DNA from: DATARH01 sp963746885
Lineage (GTDB): Bacteria; Pseudomonadota; Alphaproteobacteria; ATCC43930; CGMCC-115725
Length of the DNA: 64,000 nt
Reading direction: 5' to 3'
NCBI GenBank assembly: GCA_963746885.1
Contig: CAVVDM010000020.1
Location: 1-64,000 of the forward strand
The notes below the pieces were generated by a model, which was not told where the DNA came from, ran no database searches, and was given only the letters and a program-made list of their open reading frames with translations. Made by a program: the position numbers and the translations under genes. This document shows, in pieces, positions 1 through 7,961 of the stretch (position 1 is its first letter; each line of letters starts with the position of its first letter).

Positions 1-660
1 GACGTGTTCGACGCTCCCGCCCGACGGCGTGCCGAACATCGACAGCACCTCGCGCCTGGTCGTCGGATCGCTGCGGAACGCGCCGAGCATGCGGCTCGTC
101 ACCATGTTCACCCCTGGCTTGTGGACGCCGCGGGTCGTCATGCATTGATGCGCCGCCTCGATGACCACGGCGACGCCCTTCGGCTGCAACACCTCGTCGA
201 GCGTGTTGGCGATCTGCGCCGTCATCTTCTCCTGAATCTGCAGCCGCTTGGCAAAGACGTCGACGAGCCGGGCGAGCTTCGAGATGCCGACCACCCGGTT
301 GTTCGGCAGATAGGCGATGTGGACCTTGCCGATGATCGGCGCGAGGTGGTGCTCGCAATGCGACTGGAAGCGGATGTCCTTCAGCAGGACGATTTCGTCA
401 TACCCGTCCATTTCCTCGAAGATGCGCTGCAAAAGCGACACCGGGTCCTCGTCGTAGCCGCTGAAATATTCTCCATAAGCGCGCGCGACGCGGTAGGGCG
501 TATCGAGCAGGCCCTCGCGGTCGGGATCGTCGCCGGCCCAGCGGAGCAGGGTGCGCACCGCTTCGAGCGCCTCCTCACGCGACGGGCGGCGGGTTTCGCT
601 CGGCTGGCGGGCGCGAAATTTCGGCACGCCGGCGCGCGCCACGGGGTCTGCTACTGACAT
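1..660 (-). CDS. folE: GTP cyclohydrolase I, 3' end cut by window edge
   Basis: This enzyme converts GTP to 7,8-dihydroneopterin triphosphate, the first step of folate and tetrahydropterin synthesis, in the cytoplasm. Reading from the ATG at 660, 220 codons are open to base 1 and only a few C-terminal residues should be missing. The zinc ligands of the family are visible as C102 and H105 (in SHCEHHLAP) and C173 (in HQCMTTRG), and the catalytic histidine motif GKVHIAYLPN is present. The HKPGVNMVTSRMLG stretch is typical of bacterial type IA enzymes. It lies 58 bp downstream of apaG on the same strand, so the two may be co-transcribed. The identification is firm. Confidence 0.96.
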   Translation of the reverse strand, partial: MSVADPVARAGVPKFRARQPSETRRPSREEALEAVRTLLRWAGDDPDREGLLDTPYRVARAYGEYFSGYDEDPVSLLQRIFEEMDGYDEIVLLKDIRFQSHCEHHLAPIIGKVHIAYLPNNRVVGISKLARLVDVFAKRLQIQEKMTAQIANTLDEVLQPKGVAVVIEAAHQCMTTRGVHKPGVNMVTSRMLGAFRSDPTTRREVLSMFGTPSGGSVEHV

Positions 661-718
661 GATGCTCACTTTCTCGCTGGCGGAAGGCGAACCGGCCCTA
701 TTCCGCGCGCGCGTTGCG

Positions 719-1138
719 TTAATGAAGCCGGTGCGGCCGCTCCGGCTTGTCCGGGTGCTGGAGCTGCGGCGGGATGTCGAGCGAGAAAGCGGGAACCTGC
801 ACCAGGAAATTCTCGCCGCCGCGGGTTTCCATCTCGTAGTCGCCCACCATGAAGCCGGACGGCGTCGGCAGCGGGCAGCTGCTGGTGTATTCGAAGCTCT
901 CGCCGGGGGCGAGGACGGGCTCTTCCCCGACGACGCCCGGGCCGCGGACTTCCTGCTGCCGCCCCTGGCTATCGGTAATCTGCCAGTGGCGGCGACGCAG
1001 CTGAACCGTTTCGCCGCCGCCGTTTTCGATCCTCACATGGTAGGCCCAGACGTAATGGTTGTCGTCCGGCGAGGAGTGCTGATCGAGGTAGAACGGACGA
1101 ACCGTGACTTTGATCGAGCGGGTGGTTTCGGAATACAT
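719..1138 (-). CDS. apaG: ApaG family protein (Co2+/Mg2+ efflux-associated)
   Basis: A 139-residue protein covering the whole ApaG/DUF525 domain, a fibronectin-III-like beta sandwich. Family hallmarks are YVWAYHVRIEN near residue 30, LRRRHWQITDSQGR near 50, VRGPGVVGEEPVLAPGE near 65 and the GFMVGDYEM motif near 95. ApaG proteins are linked genetically to cobalt and magnesium resistance, and the domain also occurs in eukaryotic F-box proteins, but the molecular activity is not settled. It is a stand-alone single-domain protein. Its short gap to folE suggests co-transcription. Identification is clear; the function is known only at family level. Confidence 0.95.
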   Translation of the reverse strand: MYSETTRSIKVTVRPFYLDQHSSPDDNHYVWAYHVRIENGGGETVQLRRRHWQITDSQGRQQEVRGPGVVGEEPVLAPGESFEYTSSCPLPTPSGFMVGDYEMETRGGENFLVQVPAFSLDIPPQLQHPDKPERPHRLH

Positions 1139-1253
1139 GGCTCAGGGACCTTGCTTCTTCGATGGCGGCGCCCCCACGGACGGGAGAGCGGTCGTGCCCC
1201 GAACACGGCCCGCACAATGTCGGTCGCGCGCGGCGATGCGTCAAGGTGACCGG

Positions 1254-2135
1254 TCAGCCCCGCGCCGTTGGGGCGAGCAGCGCAAGCACCGTCTCGTCGG
1301 GCCGCCGCGATCCGTCCGGGCTGATCGATTGGATGCAGACATGGTCGGCACCGGCGTCCCAATGCTCCTGGATGCGCTTGCGGATCGCCGCCTCGCCGCC
1401 CCAGGCGATATTGGCGTCGATGAAGCGGTCGGAGCCGCCACCGGCGAAATCGTCATCGGCAAAGCCAAGCCGGCGCCAGTTGTTGACGTAATTGTCGAGC
1501 CGCATGTAGTTGGCGAGCGCCTGCCGGCCCAGCGCACGCGCCTTCGCCGGATCGCTTTCGAGCAGCACCCACACTTCGGGGCAGAGCAATTTGCCGGGGC
1601 CGAGGATGCGGCGCGCCTCGGCGGTATGCTCCGGCGGCACGTTATAGGGGTGCGCGCCGTCGGCATGGCTCGACGACAGCGCCAGCATGCGCGGCCCGAG
1701 CGCGGCGAGGATGGTCAGCGGCGTCTCCGGCGGCTCGGGCGCGCCATAGGGCGCCGCCTTCATCGCCTCGAGATAGGCCCGCATCGTCGCCACCGGCCGG
1801 CCGTAACTGTGGCCGCGCAAGCCTTCGACCGAGGGCACGTGCGACACCCCGATCCCGAGCAGGAAGCGACCGCCCGATTGCTCGGCCAGGGCGCGCTGTC
1901 CGTTGGCCATCGCCATCGCGTCGCGCGCGTAGATGTTGGCGATCCCGGGGGCGACGATCAGCGATTTCGTATTGGCCAGCAGCCACGAGGAATTGACCAT
2001 GACGTTGCGGCCGCGGCTCTCCGGGAGCCACAATGCGGCATAGCCCCAGGCCTCGACGCGTTGCGCAAAGGCGGCGCCCTCCGCCGCGCTGAACACGTCC
2101 ATCGCCGCCCACACGCCGAGCTTTCCGAGTTGCAT
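1254..2135 (-). CDS. LLM-class (luciferase-like) F420/flavin-dependent oxidoreductase, TIGR03620-like
   Basis: A 293-residue single-domain protein of the bacterial-luciferase-like TIM-barrel superfamily. It begins LGKLGVWAAMDVFSAAEGAAFAQRVEAWGYAALW and has FLLGIGVSHVPSVEG near residue 95 and LTILAALGPRMLALS near 140, typical of the TIGR03620 subfamily usually annotated as F420-dependent. The substrate is unknown. The nearest upstream neighbour on the strand is the pilin 460 bp away, so it probably has its own promoter. Whether the cofactor is F420 or FMN cannot be decided here; no F420 biosynthesis gene is in the window. Confidence 0.85.
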   Translation of the reverse strand: MQLGKLGVWAAMDVFSAAEGAAFAQRVEAWGYAALWLPESRGRNVMVNSSWLLANTKSLIVAPGIANIYARDAMAMANGQRALAEQSGGRFLLGIGVSHVPSVEGLRGHSYGRPVATMRAYLEAMKAAPYGAPEPPETPLTILAALGPRMLALSSSHADGAHPYNVPPEHTAEARRILGPGKLLCPEVWVLLESDPAKARALGRQALANYMRLDNYVNNWRRLGFADDDFAGGGSDRFIDANIAWGGEAAIRKRIQEHWDAGADHVCIQSISPDGSRRPDETVLALLAPTARG

Positions 2136-2325
2136 CGTCTGACCCTCCCCACCGGCTGCCGCGCCGTGGCGGTGCTATTCTAGCCTCGTCGACCTTCGAT
2201 CCGGCAAGGATCACGCCGCAAATTTTGCGATCGCGATGCGAATCGCGCTCGGAGGCGATCGCGCGCACGATTGCCGGTCGGTCGCTCCGATGCTACGGAG
2301 GATAGCTTGCCGCCGGCCCGGCCAC

Positions 2326-2351
2326 AAAAAAAGGCCGAGCCAAGCCCGACC
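2326..2351 (-). terminator. Rho-independent terminator (minus strand)
   Basis: Read on the minus strand, an 8-bp stem (GGTCGGGC / GCTCGGCC, two G-U pairs) with a TTG loop at 2351-2333 is followed at once by seven T residues at 2332-2326, a textbook intrinsic terminator. It should end leftward transcripts from the flp pilin region before the LLM oxidoreductase gene. A TAG stop in one minus frame (2353-2351) abuts the stem, but no start codon lies in that frame, so no small gene is called. Confidence 0.8.
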
Positions 2352-2520
2352 TACGGATCGTCCGCAAGTGCGTCGATGCTTTCGACGTCGTCGATTTCAG
2401 CGAGATTGTCGCCGGCGGGGCAGACCGCGATATGCCGACCGCGCCGGCTCCCGCGTATTCGGACGCTCGTGTTATTGCGGCGATGCGCCCGCGGCGGCGT
2501 CGTAGCCTAGCCCCAAACGC

Positions 2521-2549
2521 GTCGCTGCCGGGACAAGCCCGGCAGCGAC
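2521..2549. repeat. Perfect 12-bp inverted repeat, REP-like palindrome
   Basis: The arms GTCGCTGCCGGG (2521-2532) and CCCGGCAGCGAC (2538-2549) are perfect reverse complements around the 5-base loop ACAAG. It starts 49 bp downstream of the flp stop codon with no strong T-run after it, so it resembles the short extragenic palindromes with a CCGGGCTTG-type centre that are scattered through many alphaproteobacterial genomes. It could also act as a 3' stabiliser of the pilin mRNA. No second copy was noticed in this window. Confidence 0.65.
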
Positions 2550-2598
2550 GACCAGGTGGCGGGCTCAGCGGCGCCGTGCTGATGCCAGTTCAGGGCGA

Positions 2599-2787
2599 TT
2601 ACAGATCGCCGGCGACCGTGTTGAAGATGCTGCTCAGGTTGGTGCCGACCAGCTGGAACGCGGCAATCGCGGCAACGGCGATCAGGGCGGCAATCAGGCC
2701 ATACTCGATCGCGGTCGCGCCACTGTCGTCGTGCAGCAAGCGGTGGAACATCGAGTCCTTGGCCATCAGGTCCTTGAATACACGCAT
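2599..2787 (-). CDS. Flp family type IVb pilin
   Basis: A 62-residue pilin precursor. The hallmark GATAIEYGLIAALIAV spans the prepilin peptidase site (cleavage expected after the Gly of SGATAIEYG) followed by the single hydrophobic helix, and the C-terminus ends NTVAGDL. After processing by a CpaA/TadV-type peptidase it would polymerise into Flp/Tad adhesive pili. The ATG at 2787 is preceded by AGGAG at 8 bp spacing. No cpa/tad assembly genes are in the window, so it is an orphan pilin here. A CtrA-type box lies 50 bp upstream, as in the Caulobacter pilA promoter. Confidence 0.93.
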   Translation of the reverse strand: MRVFKDLMAKDSMFHRLLHDDSGATAIEYGLIAALIAVAAIAAFQLVGTNLSSIFNTVAGDL

Positions 2788-2836
2788 CGAAAATCTCCTA
2801 GGTTTTGATCGGGCGCCTCATATGAACCCCGCCGTA

Positions 2837-2852
2837 GTTAAGGTGCGGTTAA
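2837..2852 (-). promoter_or_regulatory. Putative CtrA-binding box upstream of flp pilin
   Basis: Minus-strand sequence TTAACCGCACCTTAAC matches the CtrA consensus TTAA-N7-TTAAC exactly. It lies 50 bp upstream of the pilin ATG, with a possible -10-like CATATG about 15 bp downstream. CtrA is the alphaproteobacterial cell-cycle and motility response regulator, and it controls pilA in Caulobacter. The match is seen directly; regulation is inferred. Confidence 0.7.
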
Positions 2853-3074
2853 GCGGGTCCGATGTCGAGGAAAATTCATCCCCAAGAGCTTGACAAAATT
2901 TCCTCAATTTTTCGGGGGGTTACCTGAATATGGCGAAGCGGCGGCATGGCGCCGATCGCCGACCGAGCGACAAGTGGGATGCGGCGATTCGTCCACGCGT
3001 CCGCTGGCGAACGGCGCGGCTGCGACGATCGGCTCTTGTTCGGCACACCGCGGGCGCGATATCAACTGTTTTCC

Positions 3075-4259
3075 ATGTCAATTCTCTTCCTCATCGTCTT
3101 CATCGACCTGGTCGGGTTCGGACTGGTCATCCCGCTGCTGCCGTTCTACGCGGTACGGTTCGGCGCGACGGCACCCGAGGTGACTTGGCTGCTCGCCACC
3201 TATTCGCTGCTGCAGTTGGTGGCGGCACCTTTCTGGGGCAGGCTCAGCGACCGCTTTGGCCGGCGTCCGGTGCTGATGGCGAGCATGGCGGCATCCGCGC
3301 TCGCCTATCTGTGGCTTGGCGCCGCGACTGACCTGTGGATGCTGTTTGCAGCGCGCGCACTCGCTGGTGCCTGTGCCGGCAACATTGCCGCAGCGCAGGC
3401 GTATATTGCCGACATTACCAAGCCAGAAGACCGCGCCCACGGGATGGGGATGATCGGCGCCGCGTTCGGCCTCGGGTTTATCATTGGGCCGGCGCTCGGC
3501 GGATTTCTCGCCGGCAACGATCCCGCCACCGCCAACCTCCAAGCCCCAGCCTGGGTCGCCGCCGGGCTGTCCCTCACCGCGTTTTGCGGCGTGCTCGCCG
3601 TGCTGCGCGAGAGTCATTCGCGCGAGCGCCGCGGCCTCGCCCCGCCTCGGGGCCGCATGGGGCTGCTCCGCGGTGTGCTGCGACGGCCCGTGTTGTCGCG
3701 GCTGATCGTCATCTTTTTCATGGTGATCCTCGCGTTTGCCGCGATGGAAAGCATCTTTGCGCTGTGGGCGTTGCGACAGTTGGATTGGGGGCCGGAGAAG
3801 GTCGGCTATGTCTTCGCCTATCTCGGCCTGCTGTCGGCGATCATGCAGGGCGGGCTGACCCGCCGCTTGACCAAACGCTATGGCGAGGAGCGGCTGCTGT
3901 TGTGCGGTCTTGTACTGCTTGCGGCGGGGTTGGTGATCGTACCGTTCTCCCGCGATCTGCCGATATTGGGCGGCGCCTTCGCGCTGCTGGCGATCGGGCT
4001 CGGGATGACCCAGCCGGCGCTGAACAGCCTGATCTCGCGCCGCGCCGGTGCCGAGGAGCAAGGCCAGGTGCTCGGCGTTACCCAATCGCTGGGCAGCGCG
4101 GCGCGGGTTATCGGGCCGCCTCTGGCCGGCTATCTGTTTGCCTATGTCGGCTACAGCAGCCCGTTTCTGTGGGGCGCGGCATTGGTCGTGGGGGCATTGC
4201 TGATCGGCTGGAGCGTGCCGCCGCTCGCGCTGGCCTCGCCGCCCGACCCGGCCGAGTGA
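3075..4259 (+). CDS. MFS transporter, TetA/TCR-like (DHA1) drug:H+ antiporter family
   Basis: A 394-residue inner-membrane protein with about 12 hydrophobic helices. The N-terminus SILFLIVFIDLVGFGLVIPLLP and the loop 2-3 motif A GRLSDRFGRRPVLM are typical of TCR/Tet exporters, and GPALGGFLAG in helix 5 matches motif C of antiporters. The frame is open upstream to 2946, but the ATG at 3075 gives the N-terminus expected for the family; its ribosome-binding site is weak. The substrate is unknown, and the name does not prove tetracycline resistance. It is followed after 24 bp by the ABC exporter gene. Confidence 0.88.
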   Translation: MSILFLIVFIDLVGFGLVIPLLPFYAVRFGATAPEVTWLLATYSLLQLVAAPFWGRLSDRFGRRPVLMASMAASALAYLWLGAATDLWMLFAARALAGACAGNIAAAQAYIADITKPEDRAHGMGMIGAAFGLGFIIGPALGGFLAGNDPATANLQAPAWVAAGLSLTAFCGVLAVLRESHSRERRGLAPPRGRMGLLRGVLRRPVLSRLIVIFFMVILAFAAMESIFALWALRQLDWGPEKVGYVFAYLGLLSAIMQGGLTRRLTKRYGEERLLLCGLVLLAAGLVIVPFSRDLPILGGAFALLAIGLGMTQPALNSLISRRAGAEEQGQVLGVTQSLGSAARVIGPPLAGYLFAYVGYSSPFLWGAALVVGALLIGWSVPPLALASPPDPAE

Positions 4260-4294
4260 GCCCGCCCCCATGAGCCCGCCCCCATGAGCCCGCA
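4257..4294 (+). repeat. 14-bp tandem duplication at the MFS/ABC exporter junction
   Basis: The unit TGAGCCCGCCCCCA occurs at 4257-4270 and 4271-4284, and TGAGCCCGCA begins a partial third copy at 4285. The first TGA is the MFS stop. The repeat creates ATGs at 4270 and 4284 in different frames: the first encodes only M-S-P-P-P before a TGA that overlaps the second ATG, which starts the ABC exporter. This could be a recent slippage duplication with a coupling mini-ORF. Confidence 0.75.
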
Positions 4295-6141
4295 CAGCCC
4301 GCGCATGGTCGGCCGCTCGTCGATCACCGGCCTGCCCGAGCCGGAGGAGCGGCTCGGCGAGGGGCTGCGCGCGCTGAAGGGGCTCGCCCCCTATCTGTGG
4401 CCGAAGAACGCGCTCGATCTGCGCGTCCGGGTGGTCCTGGCGCTGGTGCTGCTGGTCGCCGGCAAGCTCGTCAACATCACGATCCCGTTTCTGTACAAGG
4501 GCGCGATCGACGCGCTGACGACGCCGCGGCCCGGCATCCTCGCCGTGCCGGTCGGGTTCATCCTCGCCTATGGCGCCGCCCGCGTCATGTCGCAGGGCTT
4601 CAACCAGCTGCGCGACGCGGTTTTCGCCAAGGTCGGCCAGCGCGCCGTGCGCCAGCTGGCGCTGGCGGCTTTCCGCCACATCCACGCGCTGTCGCTGCGC
4701 TTTCACCTGGAGCGGCGCACCGGCGGGCTGGCGCGCGCGGTCGAGCGCGGCACGGCGGGGGTCGAGTTCCTGCTGTCGTTCATGCTGTTCAACATCGTGC
4801 CGACGGTGTTCGAGATCGTCGTCGTCTGCGCGATCCTGTGGCGGCTGTACGACTGGGCCTTCGCCCTCGTTACGCTGATGACGGTGGTGGCCTATGTGAC
4901 GTTCACCTTCGTCGTCACCGACTGGCGCATCCGCTTCCGGCGCGAGATGAACACGCGCAACAGCGAAGCCAACACCAAGGCGGTCGACAGCCTCCTCAAC
5001 TACGAGACCGTCAAGTATTTCGCCAACGAGGCGCACGAGGCGGCGCGCTACGACAGCGCGCTGCACGCCTACGAGCGCGCCGCGGTCAAGAGCGAGACGA
5101 CGCTGGCGATGCTCAATGTCGGCCAGGGCACGATCATCGCCGTGGGGCTGATCGGGGTGATGATTCTGGCGGGGCAGGGGGTCGCGGCGGGCCGCATGAC
5201 GGTCGGCGACTTCGTGCTGGTCAACACCTATCTGATCCAGCTCTACACGCCGCTCAACTTCCTCGGCATGGTGTATCGCAACATCAAGCAGTCGCTGACC
5301 GATCTCGAGCAGATGATGTCGCTGCTGGAGATCGCGCCGGAGATCGAGGACCGTCCCGGCGCCCCGGCGCTGGCCGTCGGCCGCGGCGGGCTCGCGTTCC
5401 ATCATGTCGATTTCCGCTACGACCCGCGCCGCGCGATCCTGCAGGACGTCGATTTCGCGGTGCCGCCCGGCGGCACGCTGGCGATCGTCGGCCCGAGCGG
5501 CGCCGGCAAGTCGACGATCGCGCGCCTGTTGTTCCGCTTCTACGATGTCAATGACGGGGCGATCGAGATCGACGGCGAGGACATCCGCGCGGTGACGCAG
5601 GACAGCCTGCAGGCGGGCGATCGGCGTCGTGCCGCAGGACACCGTGCTGTTCAACGACACGATCTACTACAACATCGCCTATGGCCGCCCCGGCGCCAGC
5701 CGCGCCGAGGTCGAGGCGGCGGCGCGGCGCGCCCATATCCACGATTTCATCGCCGGCCTGCCCGACGGCTACGACACGATGGTCGGCGAGCGCGGCCTCA
5801 AACTGTCGGGCGGCGAGAAGCAGCGCGTCGCGATCGCCCGGGTCGTGCTCAAGGGCCCGAAGATCCTGATCTTCGACGAGGCGACCTCGGCGCTCGACAC
5901 CAAGACCGAGCGCGAAATCCAGGCCAGCCTCGCCGAGGTCGCGGCCGACCGCACGACGCTGGTCATCGCCCACCGCCTGTCGACCGTCGTCGACGCCGAC
6001 CAGATCCTGGTGCTCGACGGCGGCCGCATCGTCGAGCGCGGCCATCATCGCGAGCTGCTCGCCCGCGGCGGCGTCTACGCCATGATGTGGGCGCGCCAGC
6101 AGGAGGCGGCGGCGCGCGAAGCGGCGCTGGTCGCGGACTGA
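4284..6141 (+). CDS. ATM1-type (ABCB7-like) ABC exporter, disrupted by a +1 frameshift
   Basis: A half-transporter with an N-terminal six-helix membrane domain and a C-terminal ATPase, forming homodimers in the inner membrane. Bacterial ATM1 homologues export glutathione-complexed metals or persulfides. The first frame carries NITIPFLYKGAIDAL, conserved NTRNSEANTKAVDSLLNYE, and Walker A GPSGAGKST. The second frame (from about 5615) carries the Q-loop VVPQDTVLFNDT, signature LSGGEKQRVAIAR, Walker B ILIFDEATSALD and H-loop VIAHRLST. One extra G in the GGG at 5615-5617 separates them; removing it gives 618 uninterrupted residues, the normal family length. No other damage is visible, so sequence error is likelier than a true pseudogene. 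Confidence 0.85.
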
Positions 6142-7134
6142 CCCCGAGCGCGGCTGCCGGGCTGGCCGCCGCGGTCCGGCGCGGCGACCGGCGGGCGTTG
6201 GCGCGCGCCGTCACCCTGGTCGAATCGACCCGACGCGACCACCGCCAGGCGGCCGAGGCGCTGATCGAACAGCTGCTGCCGGCGACCGGCGGCGCGACGC
6301 GGATCGGCATCACCGGGCCGCCCGGCGCCGGAAAATCGACCTTCATCGAGCGCTTCGGGCTCGACGGCATCGCCCGCGGCCACAGCGATCGCGGTGCTCG
6401 CGGTCGATCCCGGCTCGAAGCGCGGCGGCGGCGCGATTCTCGGCGACAAGACGCGGATGGCCGAACTGGGCCGCGCGCCGGCGGCGTTCATCCGGCCCTC
6501 TTCGGCCGGGGCGGAAACGGGCGGCGTCGCGCGCCGCACCCGCGATGCGATCCTGGTTTGCGAGGCGGCCGGGTTCGACATCGTGCTGGTGGAGACGGTC
6601 GGCGCCGGCCAGGCCGAGACCACGGTCGCCGAGATGGTCGACATGTTCCTGTTGATCCTGCCGCCCGCCGCCGGCGACGAATTGCAGGGCATCAAGCGCG
6701 GCATCATCGAACTGGCCGATTTGATCCTGGTCAACAAGGCCGACGGCGATCTCGTCGATCATGCGCACCGCGCCGCCGCCGAATACGCCAATGCGCTGCG
6801 CCTCATTCGCCCGGCCGTCCCCGAATGGCAGGTCGCGGTGCGCGCCGTCTCGGCCCTGACCGGCAGCGGGGTCGATTCGGTGTGGGACGAGGTTGCGCGC
6901 TTTCGCGCCGCGTTGGAACGCAGCGGCGCCTGGGAGCAGCGCCGCGCTGAGCAGGCGCGGGCGGCCTTGTGGGCCGAGATCGGCGACGGCCTCGTCGAAC
7001 GCTTCCGCACCGCCCCCGCAATCGCCGCCCGCCTCGCCACGGTGGAGCACGAGGTGATCGCCGGCGCCCGCACCCCGGCGGCGGCGGCGCGGCTGCTGCT
7101 GGCGGCGTTTCTCGGCAACCCGGGGCAGGCGTAG
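6087..7134 (+). CDS. meaB: MeaB/ArgK-type G3E P-loop GTPase, disrupted by a +1 frameshift
   Basis: MeaB-family GTPases protect and load adenosylcobalamin on methylmalonyl-CoA mutase. Frame one carries RRGDRRALARAVTLVES and Walker A GITGPPGAGKST; frame two carries AVDPGSKRGGGAILGDKTRM, DIVLVETVGAGQAE and LILVNKADGD. One extra A at 6384 (CCAC[A]GCGATC) breaks the join, which should read GHAIAVLAVDP. The start is unresolved: GTG at 6087 overlaps the exporter gene, while a CTG at 6138 overlapping its stop would give the usual length of about 331 residues. No mutase gene is in the window. A G-for-S replacement gives DPGSKRGG instead of DPSSKRSG-like text. Confidence 0.82.
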
Positions 7135-7140
7135 GAAGGG

Positions 7141-7929
7141 CTATTTCGCCCGCGCGAAATACTCCTCGTAGGGGATGTCGTTGCTGATCAGGACGCCGCC
7201 GTCGACATCGAGCGCGACGCCGGTGCACATGCGCGCCATGTCGCTGGCGAGGAACAGCACCGCCTCGGCGATGTCCTCGGGCTCGACCATGCGGCCGAGC
7301 GGGATTTTCCGGGCGCGCTGCGCCTTGCGCTCGGCCGAGGGGAGCTGGCCGCCGCCGAACCCCGTCGCGGTCGGCCCGGGGCACACCGCGTTGACCCGGA
7401 TGTGGTCGGGCGCCAACTCGTAGGCAGCGTGGCGGGTGAGGCCGAGCAGCCCCGCCTTCGACGCGCTGTAATTGGCGCCGCCGCCGAACGAGATGCGCCG
7501 CCCGGCGACCGACGCAACGTTGACGATCGCGCCGCCGCCGCGCTTTTTCATGTGCGGGATGACGGCCTGGGTGCCGTTGAACGGCCCGCGCAGATTGACC
7601 GCCATGATGCGGTCCCAATCGGCGGCGGGCATCGCCGCGATGGTCTGCCGGGTGATCGTGCCGGCCGAGTTGACCAGCACGTCGATGCCGCCCTCGCGGG
7701 CCGCGATGTCTGCCGCGAGCCGGGCGAAGGCCGCACCGTCGCTGACGTCGAGCGCATGAAAGCCGGTCTTGCCGCCGATCTCGGCGGCGACCCGTTCGGC
7801 CGCCGCGCCGTCGCGGTCGATCACCGCGACGCGCGCGCCGGCGCTGGCGAAGGCCCTGCAGCAGGCCGCGCCGATGCCATTGCCGCCGCCGGTCACCAGC
7901 ACGGTTTTTCCTGCAAAATCAACGGCCAT
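7141..7929 (-). CDS. SDR family NAD(P)-dependent oxidoreductase
   Basis: A 262-residue classical short-chain dehydrogenase/reductase. It shows the Rossmann cofactor motif VLVTGGGNGIGAACC near the N-terminus, the NSAG motif (VLVNSAGTITR), the catalytic serine region IVNVASVAG and the YSASKAG catalytic Tyr/Lys pair, then the CPGP segment. The start at 7929 gives MAVDFAGKTVLVTGG, as expected; the frame is open further upstream. The substrate cannot be told from sequence. It ends 6 bp from the convergent meaB stop and is downstream of a binding protein and isoaspartyl peptidase on the same strand, which may form one transcription unit. Confidence 0.9.
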   Translation of the reverse strand: MAVDFAGKTVLVTGGGNGIGAACCRAFASAGARVAVIDRDGAAAERVAAEIGGKTGFHALDVSDGAAFARLAADIAAREGGIDVLVNSAGTITRQTIAAMPAADWDRIMAVNLRGPFNGTQAVIPHMKKRGGGAIVNVASVAGRRISFGGGANYSASKAGLLGLTRHAAYELAPDHIRVNAVCPGPTATGFGGGQLPSAERKAQRARKIPLGRMVEPEDIAEAVLFLASDMARMCTGVALDVDGGVLISNDIPYEEYFARAK

Positions 7930-7961
7930 CGATCGTCCTCCCAAATCGTGACGCGGCCAGC

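Larger units (their letters stand above)
2136..2598. other. 463-bp intergenic region between LLM gene and flp pilin
   Basis: No convincing gene was found here. The stretch contains the minus-strand terminator at 2326-2351 and a perfect palindrome at 2521-2549. Short open frames exist on both strands but lack starts with ribosome-binding sites or recognisable protein content. The part next to the LLM start (2136-2325) presumably carries that gene's promoter, but no clear -35/-10 pair is visible. Confidence 0.6.

Noticed and set aside
2351..2518. A possible small acidic peptide ending at the terminator next to the pilin gene
   Set aside because: The frame has no ATG, GTG or TTG start and no ribosome-binding site.
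2890..2895. A perfect TTGACA -35 box upstream of the MFS gene
   Set aside because: No acceptable -10 element occurs at 15-19 bp, and the sequence there is a G-run, so no promoter is called.
3078..5660. An 860-codon open frame on the minus strand opposite the MFS and ATM1 exporter genes
   Set aside because: It is an Arg/Gln/Asp-rich shadow frame of high-GC coding DNA with no recognisable domain, while both plus-strand genes have full family motifs.
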